This document shows, piece after piece, positions 41,908 to 51,203 of a stretch of DNA of 64,000 nt. Positions within the stretch are counted from its first letter, which is position 1, and the number at the start of each line of letters is the position of its first letter. The stretch lies in contig CACWOS010000009.1 in NCBI GenBank assembly GCA_902762565.1, positions 1-64,000 on the forward strand. The letters run 5' to 3'. Source of the stretch: an uncultured Prevotellaceae bacterium (GTDB lineage Bacteria > Bacteroidota > Bacteroidia > Bacteroidales > Bacteroidaceae). A program made the translations under genes and the position numbers. The notes under the pieces were generated by a model, which was given only the letters and a program-made list of their open reading frames with translations, had not been told where the DNA came from and ran no database searches.

Positions 41908-43255
41908 ATATTGTTTGCATTGGTTGGTTATTACTATTCTTGGGGGCTGGGCCGAAGTCCAGCGGTTTGCCGTCCAAGGTAAAGTCGATAAGCTCGTACT
42001 TGTCCGACGTCTTCACGTCAAGCAACTTGGCCGAGCACTCTAATTGGATGTTGCGCATCGTAATATTATTACAGCGCGATAGGGGCATCTGGCGGTCACC
42101 TGGTTTGAAGAACTGTGTCCACGGATTGACGAACAGGAAACGTCCGCACTTGCCCGTCATATCCTCGACCGTCACATACTCATAGTGCTGGGGTGTATCG
42201 GGACGCATCTTCAGCCATAACACACGTGTGGCGTTACCTACATGACAGCGACGCAGAATGATATTGCGGTCGTGCAACGACTCAGAACCTAAGGTCAGAC
42301 AGCCATGCACCTTGCCGTATGTGCAGTTCTCTATCAGGATACGCTGGCAGTCACCATTGGTCGAGTCTTTATCGGCCCAAGTACCCTTTCCACCCTTTAG
42401 TACGACAGCATCGTCGTTCACATGCATATAACAGCCCTTAACTAGCACATCGGTACACACATCGATATCAATGGCGTCAGAGGACGGTGCGCCACGCTTC
42501 GGGTCGCCCACCCAGATATTCTCCGTGGGAGCAAAGATGTAACAATCCAAATAACGTACATGGTCGCTCTTGTATACGTGATTCGTCCAGAAGGGCGAAT
42601 TCATCAGCCGCACGTCCTGCACCGTCACGTTCTTGCAGTTAGAAATATACGTCAGGCGCGGACGCTGCGCATCCTTATTAGTACACTGCGGATTCCACTT
42701 GCGACGAATCCAGAACTCTTGCCAATACGACAAGCCGTTACCATCAATGGTACCATTACCCGTAATGGTAAAGCCGTCCAGTCCGTTGGCGTTCACTAGC
42801 GCACAGAAGTAAGTACATGTTTCGCCCTCAATGCGAGTTTTCATGTAGGGGAAGTCAATGATGCGGTCAGAACCTTTCAACTTTCCAATAACATGCAGGT
42901 GCGTACCTTTCTTAAAAAACAAAGCGCCTGAAAGGTATGTACCTTCTGGAATCACCACAACGCCCCCACCCTCTTCTGAGCAGCGGTCTATCACAGCCTG
43001 AATCTTCTGAGTCTGCACAATGGTCGAGTCCTTCACTACACCATAGTCCGTCACAACATACTTACGTCCTAGCGTCCCGACGTCTACTTTAGTGACGTTC
43101 ATAAACCAGTCATCCATCGGCGTGCCGTCAGGCCACAACTCCTGTTTTTCCATTTTAGCCTTCTTGGGCTTTTTTTTCGCAGCATAAACGTCCGTGGTAC
43201 CAACCATCATAGTCAGCGCCACAGCCACTAGCATCAGCAACGTTTTTCTCATCAT
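41900..43255 (-). CDS. GH28 polygalacturonase-type pectinase
   Basis: From ATG 43255 the 451-residue protein begins MMRKTLLMLVAVALTMMVGT with a signal peptide (DVYAAKKK end). This start is favoured because the -7 box lies at 43305-43312; the longer frame from 43342 would start upstream of it. GH28 marks: DGFTITGNGTIDGNG, YISNCKNVTVQDVRLMNSP, SDAIDIDVC (catalytic acids), HVNDDAVVLKGG and CLTLGSES. Linkage to rhamnose genes suggests rhamnogalacturonan-type substrates. It cleaves or trims pectin in the periplasm or outside. Confidence 0.9.
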   Translation of the reverse strand: MMRKTLLMLVAVALTMMVGTTDVYAAKKKPKKAKMEKQELWPDGTPMDDWFMNVTKVDVGTLGRKYVVTDYGVVKDSTIVQTQKIQAVIDRCSEEGGGVVVIPEGTYLSGALFFKKGTHLHVIGKLKGSDRIIDFPYMKTRIEGETCTYFCALVNANGLDGFTITGNGTIDGNGLSYWQEFWIRRKWNPQCTNKDAQRPRLTYISNCKNVTVQDVRLMNSPFWTNHVYKSDHVRYLDCYIFAPTENIWVGDPKRGAPSSDAIDIDVCTDVLVKGCYMHVNDDAVVLKGGKGTWADKDSTNGDCQRILIENCTYGKVHGCLTLGSESLHDRNIILRRCHVGNATRVLWLKMRPDTPQHYEYVTVEDMTGKCGRFLFVNPWTQFFKPGDRQMPLSRCNNITMRNIQLECSAKLLDVKTSDKYELIDFTLDGKPLDFGPAPKNSNNQPMQTIYE

Positions 43256-43304
43256 GTTTGTTTTAGCAGCTACTAATTTGTCTTCTCTTATTTGTTTGTG
43301 CATG

Positions 43305-43312
43305 CAAAGATA
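43305..43312 (-). promoter_or_regulatory. -7 box TATCTTTG for the GH28-rha operon
   Basis: A consensus match on the minus strand, about 50 bases upstream of the ATG at 43255. It is the only good promoter found for the five-gene operon ending at 36790. Confidence 0.65.
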
Positions 43313-43469
43313 TAAAATATTTCTTGAAAAGAATCTTCGCACAAGAAAGGATTAAGAACATTTAACGCGTTATTCCTTTTACATAACGTAGCAGAGACAT
43401 TGTACAGACGTCACAGAAGCGTTGTTTAAACGTCATAAAAGGGTCAGAAGTCAGTATATAAAGTTCATC

Positions 43470-43526
43470 CCTCGTCGAGGAACGAGAAATCCTCGACAAG
43501 GAACAAGAATTCCACGTCGAGGATTT
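43470..43526. repeat. 21-bp imperfect tandem repeat
   Basis: Units beginning CCTCGTCGAGGAACGAGAAAT, CCTCGACAAGG and CCACGTCGAGG follow one another, a little less than three copies. Each contains a CCTCG/CGAGG inverted pair, so hairpins are possible. It sits in the gap (43343-43559) between the two sugar operons, where no gene is seen. Confidence 0.75.
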
Positions 43527-43559
43527 AACTTTTCAATACATCTTCTATATACCGATGGA

Positions 43560-45860
43560 TTAGCGCTCTATCTGCTGAACCTTCTGGTCTCCAGGTTTGA
43601 AGAGCAAACCAGTGCATTTCTTGGCCTTAGCCTTATAGGTACGCAGTTCCAACTTATCCCAACGAATCTGGTCAGTACGCTGAGCCAGAGGAGCATGAGG
43701 AATGACGCTACCATCGCGAACAAGGATGATGACTGGAATACTGCCAACCTGAATAGTCTGATAGCCACTAACATAGACCTTACCCGTCTGATAATCAATC
43801 CACTGGCCACGAGGCAGATATACAGTACGGCTGTTACCTGACTCTAGGAGCGGAGCGACGAGCATCTGTGAACCAAACATATACTCATCCTCGACGAGCC
43901 AGGCACCTGGGTCGTCGGGGAATTCTACGAGCAAAGCGCGCACCATAGGCAGACCACGCTCCGAACAGTCCTTGGCTTGGGCATAGACATAAGGCATTAG
44001 CTTGTATTTCATCTCGGCACAGTCGCGGAAAGCCTTGGTAAAAGACTCACTGATGAGCCAAGGCTCAGTAGGCGGCGCACCATGGGCACGTGTATGACTG
44101 CTGAGGAAACCGAAGGGCAGCCAGCGACGATAGATATCCTCGGGCGAGGCAGTGACGAAGCCGCCCATGTCGTGACTCCAGAACGAGAAGCCACTGAGAC
44201 CGAACGACAGTCCACCACGTAGGTCGCCCAACATACCAATATTATTAGTAGCCGCATCGCCACCCCAGTGCAGAGCATAGCGCTGAGAGCCAGCCCAGGC
44301 GGAACGTGCCCAGATAACACCTTCGTCAGGATGTTCGCGCTCGACGACCTCCCATAGCGCTTTATTATAGCGCAGAGGATAGAGGTTGTGCTCGTACAGT
44401 CCGCCACGTCCGCTATGATAAAAGCCGTTATAGGGAGCCGCCTCACCAAAGTCGCACTTGATGGTCGAAACACCCTGACGCAGCAGTCCAGCAATCTTTT
44501 GCTGATACCAAGCGATGGTTTGTGGATTGGAAAAGTCGAGAATAGCATCCTCGACAGGCATACCACCATCGGCATTGCGAACGTGCAGGCCTTGTTGGAT
44601 AATCTCAGAGAAGAAGCGGTTCTTAGGCGTGAAATATGGCAACTGCCACAGACAAGTATGGAAGCCGTCGTTCTTCAACTGCTTCAACATACCCACTGGA
44701 TCGGGGAAACGATCGTGGGCAAACTCATAGTCACACTGCCAATCGGTGCCAAACCAGCCAGTATCGAAATGGATGACATCCGAAGGTATCTTATGGGCAC
44801 GCAACTGGTGGGCAATGTCCAGCCCCTCGGCTTGTGAGAAATAGGTGATGCGACTCATCCACGTGCCGAAGGTCCACAAGGGCAACATAGGACTCTTGCC
44901 CGTAATTTCCGTATATTCATAGAGAATGTCTTTGGGTGAACCGAAGAATACGAAGAAGTCCATCTGTTCGTCAGCCATAAATAGGCGCTGGGCACCGATG
45001 TACGAAGCACCAAAGTCACACGTAACAGGGGCCGAGGTGTGCATGAAGATGCCATAGCCGCGATTGGAGAAATAGAAAGGCACGGGCTTGTACTGGCCGT
45101 CGGTCTCAGGTCCCTGAGGGTCGGTAACAAAGAGGTGTACTTTCTGACCCACCTTGTTCAGCGAAGTAAATGACTCACCACAGCCATAGATGCGTTCGCC
45201 AGGAGCCAGCGAAAAGACGGGGGCGATACTACGCGAATTATCAGAGCCACGTTTGATAAAAGAAAACGGCAATAGTTTCACCTGAGTTGAATCATTATCA
45301 ATAATATGGCGCGTCTGGGTGAGAATCTTGCCTTTGGCGTCTTTGATGACAATTCGAAAGGGATACGGCTGAATCTCAATGCTGCCATAGGGTGACTTGT
45401 TGATAGTAGTTCCCCTGTCACCTTTCTTCGCCTTAAACGCATCACAGAACATGACGTCATTCTGATCATTATCCTTGGGAATAACGGGTGTAGTCAACAT
45501 ACGGATGCGGGCCGTACGTGGTGTTATCCACTCAATGCGAATCTGCAGGTTGGGGTCGTTATCGTACGCGGCATCTGGGAAGTCGAGCATCTGCATACGT
45601 ACAGGCCAGTAGCCATTAAGATTGAATGCCTGACGGGGACTCATACGATAGCGTTTCCATTGCACCAGACCCTCGCCCTTCACGGCATCAAAGCTGACTA
45701 GCGAGTCGGCAAAAAAATAAGTATTGGAAAGGTCGTAGAAGTCGGTCGACATATCCTTTTGCATACACTGCAAGTACTGTATGCCAGCATTGGTCTGAAT
45801 CTGTGCATTTGACATAGAACAGCCACAAATGACGCAGATAGCAAAAAAGACTTTTTTCAT
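43560..45860 (-). CDS. GH31 glycoside hydrolase (alpha-xylosidase/alpha-glucosidase type)
   Basis: From ATG 45860 (MKKVFFAICVICGCSMSNA, signal peptide) the protein is 766 residues. GH31 marks: HFDTGWFGTDWQCDYEF, STIKCDFGEAAPYNG (nucleophile Asp), WARSAWAGSQRYALHWGGDAA (acid/base) and GFSFWSHDMGGF. It trims terminal alpha-linked xylose or glucose. It is the last gene of the LacI-to-GH31 operon. Exact substrate is open. Confidence 0.9.
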   Translation of the reverse strand: MKKVFFAICVICGCSMSNAQIQTNAGIQYLQCMQKDMSTDFYDLSNTYFFADSLVSFDAVKGEGLVQWKRYRMSPRQAFNLNGYWPVRMQMLDFPDAAYDNDPNLQIRIEWITPRTARIRMLTTPVIPKDNDQNDVMFCDAFKAKKGDRGTTINKSPYGSIEIQPYPFRIVIKDAKGKILTQTRHIIDNDSTQVKLLPFSFIKRGSDNSRSIAPVFSLAPGERIYGCGESFTSLNKVGQKVHLFVTDPQGPETDGQYKPVPFYFSNRGYGIFMHTSAPVTCDFGASYIGAQRLFMADEQMDFFVFFGSPKDILYEYTEITGKSPMLPLWTFGTWMSRITYFSQAEGLDIAHQLRAHKIPSDVIHFDTGWFGTDWQCDYEFAHDRFPDPVGMLKQLKNDGFHTCLWQLPYFTPKNRFFSEIIQQGLHVRNADGGMPVEDAILDFSNPQTIAWYQQKIAGLLRQGVSTIKCDFGEAAPYNGFYHSGRGGLYEHNLYPLRYNKALWEVVEREHPDEGVIWARSAWAGSQRYALHWGGDAATNNIGMLGDLRGGLSFGLSGFSFWSHDMGGFVTASPEDIYRRWLPFGFLSSHTRAHGAPPTEPWLISESFTKAFRDCAEMKYKLMPYVYAQAKDCSERGLPMVRALLVEFPDDPGAWLVEDEYMFGSQMLVAPLLESGNSRTVYLPRGQWIDYQTGKVYVSGYQTIQVGSIPVIILVRDGSVIPHAPLAQRTDQIRWDKLELRTYKAKAKKCTGLLFKPGDQKVQQIER

Positions 45861-45872
45861 ATATCTATACAA

Positions 45873-48221
45873 TTACTTTATTTCTATCCATGTAGGTTTC
45901 AACGTCGTCGATTTAGCCGTGATGGAGCCTTTGCCCTTTGCCACGACAAGACACTTGCCGTGAAAGGCCCGACGCCAAGGCGATGTGAAGCGTTCCATCG
46001 AGGTCTGACAACCATTGTCCGTTCCCAAAATACCACCTTCACCCTCATAGATAAAACAAATCTCATCGTCAGCCCACGGACAGAGATTACCATCTTTATC
46101 GACAACTTCGGCGGTGATGAACGTCGTCTCCTTACCCTTATAATCTACAGACATACGAATATGGTCAGGGGCACCAGCGGTCATGATAGTATGCTCACCA
46201 ACCTGCTTACCATCCTTTCGTGCAACGACCTTGACCTCACCAGAATCGAAAGTGACACGCCACATGACGTGATACTGATGGTCATCGGCTTTTCTGCGGA
46301 TGCCCTGACTCTTGCCATTGACGAATAACTCCACTTCGTCGGCATTATTATAGTAGCACCACATATCGACATAGTCGCCAGCAATCCAGTTCCAGTGAGG
46401 GAAGAGATGGAGCACAGGGTTCTCGGTCCACTCGCTCTGATACATGTAGTAGACATCCTTGGGGAAACCTGCGAGGTCGATAATGCCGAAGTATGAACTG
46501 CGAGCAGGGAACCCGTACGGCGTAGGTTCACCGATATAGTCGAAGCCCGTCCAAATATACTGTCCACCAACGTAAGGTGTATGCTTCACTACATCCCATG
46601 TTTCCTCATGGGTACTCGACCACGATGCATGCATATTGTCGTAGGCAGAACACATGAACGAAGGATCAGTATAGGGCAGCCACCATTGCTTCGGCGCAGT
46701 ATAGACAGAGTCGGATGGCATCATGTAGTACCCACGAGTCTGCAATGCACTGACACTCTCTGAAAGAATAAAAGGTTTGTCGGGGAAATTCTTCGGCACG
46801 TCCTTTATCCACTGATGATGATAGTTGAAGCCAATCAGATCGATAGCCCCACTCTTAAAAAGATGGTTATTGGGCGATGGTTCATTACAACCTGCCGTAA
46901 TAGGACGGGTGGTATCATAGCGTTTCACTATCTCTGCCAAATGGCGGGTGAGAAGGGATTGCACAGAAAGTTCGCCTTCCTTAGCCAGCGTCGACGGATC
47001 GTGCCCAGCATTAAGAATAAGGTTGGCCTGTTCGAGCGTTAATGTATCAGCCTCAGCATTAGACCACTGTTCTAATACCTCGTTGCCGATAGACCACATA
47101 AGTATGCAGGGGTGATTGCGGTCGCGAAGCACCAAATCAGAAAGGTCACGCTCGTGCCACTCGTCGAAGAAACGGGCATAGTCGTTCTCTGTCTTTCGAC
47201 GTCGCCACATGTCGAACGATTCATCCATGACAATGATGCCCATCGTGTCGCACATATTCAAGAGTTCTGGGGCAGGAGGATTATGAGACGTTCGAATCGA
47301 ATTGACACCCATAGCCTTGAGCTTTACCAATTTACGATGCAAGGCATCCTCGTTGAGGGCGGCACCTAGACACCCAAGGTCATGATGTTCACAAACACCA
47401 TTCAGTTTCATATTCTTACCATTCAGCCAAAAGCCAGTTTTGGCATCAAAACGGAAATCGCGGAAACCTGTTGGAGTTTCTACTTCATCCACAACTTTCC
47501 CATTAACCAACAATTGCGTTTGCACATTATATATATAAGGATCATCGCACGACCATTTACGAGGTTTCTTGATGTTGGCAACCTTTCCATCAGCATCAAG
47601 CCAAGTATTTTTCACCTTAACCTTCTGACCTGTAGGGTTGTCATAATCCACCTCGACTTTTCCATCGTGCACATATACGCCCCAATGCTTGACATGAATA
47701 GGATGTGTCCTTGTGATCCACACGTGGCGATAGATGCCACAACCACTATACCAACGGCTGTTAGGCTGGTCACTATTATCCACACGCACAGCCACCAAAT
47801 TGGAACCTTCCTTCACGTAAGGTGTGATATCATATTCGAACGAACTATAACCATAAGGACGATGTCCCACCTTCTGTCCATTGACGAAAACAATGGAGTT
47901 CATATAAACACCATCGAATTCTAGAAAGATTCGTTCATCATTCATCTTCCTGACTTCAAAGGTCTTACGATACCAGCCAATGCCGCCAGGTAGAGCACCC
48001 CCACCCGCTCCACTGGGATTGCCTGCATGGAAATCGCCCTCGATGGCCCAGTCGTGGGGCAGGTCGATACGACACCAAAAGCTGTCGTTATAATCCACCT
48101 GCGACATCTGGGCGGTGTCGGCTAAAATAAAAAGCCAGTCAGCGTCGAAATTCTGACGCTGACGGGCTTGTATTGTTGTCAGTCCACAAAGAACACAAAC
48201 GAGACAAAAGATTTTTTTCAT
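45873..48221 (-). CDS. GH2 beta-galactosidase-like enzyme
   Basis: The 782-residue protein begins MKKIFCLVCVLCGLTTIQA (signal peptide) and shows the GH2 layout: sugar-binding domain (IDLPHDWAIEGDF), Ig-like domain, TIM barrel with AMGVNSIRTSHNPPAP, SIGNEV (acid/base Glu), PFILSESVSAL (nucleophile Glu) and a C-terminal DUF4982-like region (MWCYYNNADEVELFVNG). It likely removes beta-linked galactose from side chains of plant polymers. It overlaps the upstream GH31 gene by four bases. Confidence 0.9.
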   Translation of the reverse strand: MKKIFCLVCVLCGLTTIQARQRQNFDADWLFILADTAQMSQVDYNDSFWCRIDLPHDWAIEGDFHAGNPSGAGGGALPGGIGWYRKTFEVRKMNDERIFLEFDGVYMNSIVFVNGQKVGHRPYGYSSFEYDITPYVKEGSNLVAVRVDNSDQPNSRWYSGCGIYRHVWITRTHPIHVKHWGVYVHDGKVEVDYDNPTGQKVKVKNTWLDADGKVANIKKPRKWSCDDPYIYNVQTQLLVNGKVVDEVETPTGFRDFRFDAKTGFWLNGKNMKLNGVCEHHDLGCLGAALNEDALHRKLVKLKAMGVNSIRTSHNPPAPELLNMCDTMGIIVMDESFDMWRRRKTENDYARFFDEWHERDLSDLVLRDRNHPCILMWSIGNEVLEQWSNAEADTLTLEQANLILNAGHDPSTLAKEGELSVQSLLTRHLAEIVKRYDTTRPITAGCNEPSPNNHLFKSGAIDLIGFNYHHQWIKDVPKNFPDKPFILSESVSALQTRGYYMMPSDSVYTAPKQWWLPYTDPSFMCSAYDNMHASWSSTHEETWDVVKHTPYVGGQYIWTGFDYIGEPTPYGFPARSSYFGIIDLAGFPKDVYYMYQSEWTENPVLHLFPHWNWIAGDYVDMWCYYNNADEVELFVNGKSQGIRRKADDHQYHVMWRVTFDSGEVKVVARKDGKQVGEHTIMTAGAPDHIRMSVDYKGKETTFITAEVVDKDGNLCPWADDEICFIYEGEGGILGTDNGCQTSMERFTSPWRRAFHGKCLVVAKGKGSITAKSTTLKPTWIEIK

Positions 48222-51154
48222 AACTTCACGCTAACAGCTTTTCCATTGTAGTCGACCATCTGCCCCTTAGGATTATCGAGATTAAGAGCCTGGGGAGCAT
48301 CCTTCGTAATGAGAACAACATTGAAACGGCGATTCTTTAACATGCCAGGGAACTGGCCCATGCGAGCAGAGAACGTTACCATCTTTGAAGCATCATCATA
48401 GGTTATGTCGATAGTGGAATACTTGCCTTTCTCGTAGTTATAGTTTGTACCCTCGTCTTCATATAGTTGGAACTGTCCGTCCTTGCCTGCATAGATGTAC
48501 AAGTTAATGAGTTCCGCAGGCTTCTCGTCACAATACTGAATCTCGGGACCAAATGGAATAATGCTGCCCTCACGGACATATACGGGAATCTTTTCATAAG
48601 GCGCATCGACTATCATACGCTGACCACCCTGAATATATTCGCCCGTATACAAATCGTACCAACCGACCTGTTTGGGGAAGTAGACACTGCGATTGCGAGC
48701 CTTGTAATAACTTACAGGGCAGGCCATCAAAGCTGGACCAAACATCCACTGATCTTTGACATTGTAGATCTCATTGTCTCCATTGAAGTCCATCACGAGG
48801 CCACGCATCATAGTGTAATCCTTCAAGTGAACCCAGCCCGCCATCGAGTAGAGGTAAGGCATAAGGCGATAACGCAGTTTGTCGTAGTAGACAAACGAAC
48901 GGTAAGCAGGATGATTCTCAGGGGCAATGTTCCAGATTTCGCGCGTAGGCCACTGACCATGTACACGGAACAGAGGAATAAAGGTGCCAAACTGACTCCA
49001 ACGAGCCTGCAGTTCGCGCCACTCCTTCAGATCTTCATTCTCGACCTTTGTACGGTCATACAACTGTTGGGCAGCCACATAGCGGTTCTCCACGCAGAAG
49101 CCTCCCTGATCCATACCCCAGAAGGGCAGTCCGGACATTGAGTAGTTAAGACCTGCAGTCATCTGAGCACGCATATCCTCCCAACGAGTACCAATGTCAC
49201 CACTCCATGTAGCAGTGCTGTAACGCTGCTCACCAGCAAAACCACTACGGGTTAACAGAAACACGCGCTGGTTGGGACGGACCGAACGCTGACCATTGTA
49301 GATGGCATCGGCATTAACAATAGAATAAGCGTTGAAGTACTCCGTCGTCGTACCTAATGCTGTAGGGCCACTCAGAGCCTTGCGATACCACATCGGCGTA
49401 CAGTCACGCACATTGGGTTCTGAGGCATCCATCCACCAGGCGTCTATACCAAATTTATATTTAGAGTAGAGGTTGTCATTCATCTGACGCCAGAACATCT
49501 TGCGGGCGCCAGCATCGTAGGCATCGTAGAAGGAACCCACATAGCCTGGACCTACCCAGTCGTGAATGTCGTCCGTGACAGCCTGGTGATACATCCAGCC
49601 GTTCTTGTCGAGCTCCTTGTAGTTGTCGGTATTGCAATAGAATTTGGGCCAAACGGAAATCATGAAGCGGCCACCCATCTGGTGCACACTGTCGAGCATA
49701 GCCTGCGGATTGGGGAAGCGCGACTTTTCGAACTGGTGAGAGCCCCACTGGTCCTCCACCCAGTAGTTCCAGTCCTGCACAATGTTGTCACAGGGAATCT
49801 GGCGCTTGCGGAACTCACTGAGCGTGCCGACGATTTCGTCGGAGGTCTTGTAACGCTCACGGCTCTGCCAGAAGCCCAGCACCCACTTCGGATAGACGGG
49901 AGCCTTACCCGTCAGCGTGCGGTAGCCGGCAATAATCTCGTCAGCATTCTGACCAACAATGAAGTAGTAGTCCATGTCCTGCGCCATCTCCGTCCAGATG
50001 CTCAGACGTTTCTGAGTACGGGTGCCGGCAGAGGCACGCAAGCCACAATAGCTGACGCCTCCGTCAGGTTTCCACTCCACGCGCAACTGGTAGCGACGGC
50101 CCTTCATCAGCTGCTTCTGGAACTTATAGGTGTTGGGGTTCCATGCCGTACGCCAGCGCTCGGGAACGACATCTTCGCCACCGATATACACCTTGATATA
50201 GCCGGCATAGTAGAGGATGAAGTTAAAGGACGAAGTGATGGAAGGCTCGATGAAACCCTCATAGACCACAGTTGCCCCATTGAGGTTGAAGCCCTTAGGC
50301 AGGTTCTTGATGCCGCCAGCCTCCGTCTGCTGTGCCAACTCTGATTTCTCTGGGGTATCGAACTCATAATAGAGTGAATCCTCCTGGCGCACCAGCGTCT
50401 TGCCATTAGCATCGGTATAGGTACCCGTCAGGTGACCCTCCACACCTTTCTTGTCATACAACTTGAAGATGCGGTTCAGCTGGCTATAGTCTTCAGGATT
50501 ACCAAAGCGGCCATAGGAATAGGTGTCCCACAGCACACCATAGTTATTGCTGGACATGACGAACGGTACGCTGACCTTCGTATTATATTGGAAGAGATCT
50601 TCGTTCTTACCATACATGTTCAACTCCTCGGACTGGTGCTGTCCCAAACCATAGAGATTGCCTGGAGTGCCATCGAACAAGAGATGCCACGACAGTCCGT
50701 TGCGCTGTTCCTCAGGAACCTTGGCAACGTCAACACCTATCTCACGATCAGGAACACGGAAGGGCTTGAAGGTCTTTCCCTTCTCTGCCTCATGGATAAT
50801 CATCTTACCCGCAGCATCATAGAAAAACACTTGTCCTGTCTGCTTGTCAACACGTGCCTCGATATTGGCAACCTTGACACGTACCAGTTGACTATCAGTG
50901 ACCTCAAACTTGGGTTTAGCTGTCTGCTTGACAATAATAAGACTTTGTTTCTCTGGTAAGGCATTGGCTGATGTAGCCTGTACGCGGATAATATTGTCTG
51001 TCACGACTTGCAAACGAACGACCTTGGCACCGTTTGTCTGTGGCTGTTGAACGGGAATAGTTACATACTGTCCACTTATTGTGTAATCGACAGCCAACAT
51101 AGTCAATGATGTCGCAAATACGACACCCGTCATCATCATTTTAAATAGTTTCAT
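48218..51154 (-). CDS. GH31 alpha-xylosidase-like enzyme with PA14 insert
   Basis: The 978-residue protein has a signal peptide (MKLFKMMMTGVVFATSLTMLA), GH31 N-terminal beta domain, a PA14-like insert at about 230-380 (YEGFIEPSITSSFNFILYYA, YIKVYIGGEDVVPERWR), and the catalytic barrel: WVLGFWQSRERYKT, WNYWVEDQWGSHQF, GIDAWWMDASEPNVRD (nucleophile), ATWSGDIGTRWEDM (acid/base) and GLPFWGMDQGGF. The PA14-GH31 layout is characteristic of xyloglucan-active alpha-xylosidases; this specificity is inferred from family. Confidence 0.9.
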   Translation of the reverse strand: MKLFKMMMTGVVFATSLTMLAVDYTISGQYVTIPVQQPQTNGAKVVRLQVVTDNIIRVQATSANALPEKQSLIIVKQTAKPKFEVTDSQLVRVKVANIEARVDKQTGQVFFYDAAGKMIIHEAEKGKTFKPFRVPDREIGVDVAKVPEEQRNGLSWHLLFDGTPGNLYGLGQHQSEELNMYGKNEDLFQYNTKVSVPFVMSSNNYGVLWDTYSYGRFGNPEDYSQLNRIFKLYDKKGVEGHLTGTYTDANGKTLVRQEDSLYYEFDTPEKSELAQQTEAGGIKNLPKGFNLNGATVVYEGFIEPSITSSFNFILYYAGYIKVYIGGEDVVPERWRTAWNPNTYKFQKQLMKGRRYQLRVEWKPDGGVSYCGLRASAGTRTQKRLSIWTEMAQDMDYYFIVGQNADEIIAGYRTLTGKAPVYPKWVLGFWQSRERYKTSDEIVGTLSEFRKRQIPCDNIVQDWNYWVEDQWGSHQFEKSRFPNPQAMLDSVHQMGGRFMISVWPKFYCNTDNYKELDKNGWMYHQAVTDDIHDWVGPGYVGSFYDAYDAGARKMFWRQMNDNLYSKYKFGIDAWWMDASEPNVRDCTPMWYRKALSGPTALGTTTEYFNAYSIVNADAIYNGQRSVRPNQRVFLLTRSGFAGEQRYSTATWSGDIGTRWEDMRAQMTAGLNYSMSGLPFWGMDQGGFCVENRYVAAQQLYDRTKVENEDLKEWRELQARWSQFGTFIPLFRVHGQWPTREIWNIAPENHPAYRSFVYYDKLRYRLMPYLYSMAGWVHLKDYTMMRGLVMDFNGDNEIYNVKDQWMFGPALMACPVSYYKARNRSVYFPKQVGWYDLYTGEYIQGGQRMIVDAPYEKIPVYVREGSIIPFGPEIQYCDEKPAELINLYIYAGKDGQFQLYEDEGTNYNYEKGKYSTIDITYDDASKMVTFSARMGQFPGMLKNRRFNVVLITKDAPQALNLDNPKGQMVDYNGKAVSVKL

Positions 51155-51203
51155 TAGTTGTTTTCTATTAGCTTTTTAGTTCCACTCATTTTTTCTTAAC
51201 AAT

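Noticed and set aside
43256..43342. Upstream extension of the GH28 gene to an ATG at 43342
   Set aside because: The -7 box is at 43305-43312 and the extension lacks a signal-peptide pattern at its start; the ATG at 43255 has one.
46449..46895. Several long opposite-strand frames within the glycosidase genes
   Set aside because: They have no domain features and lie wholly inside recognised GH2 and GH31 genes.
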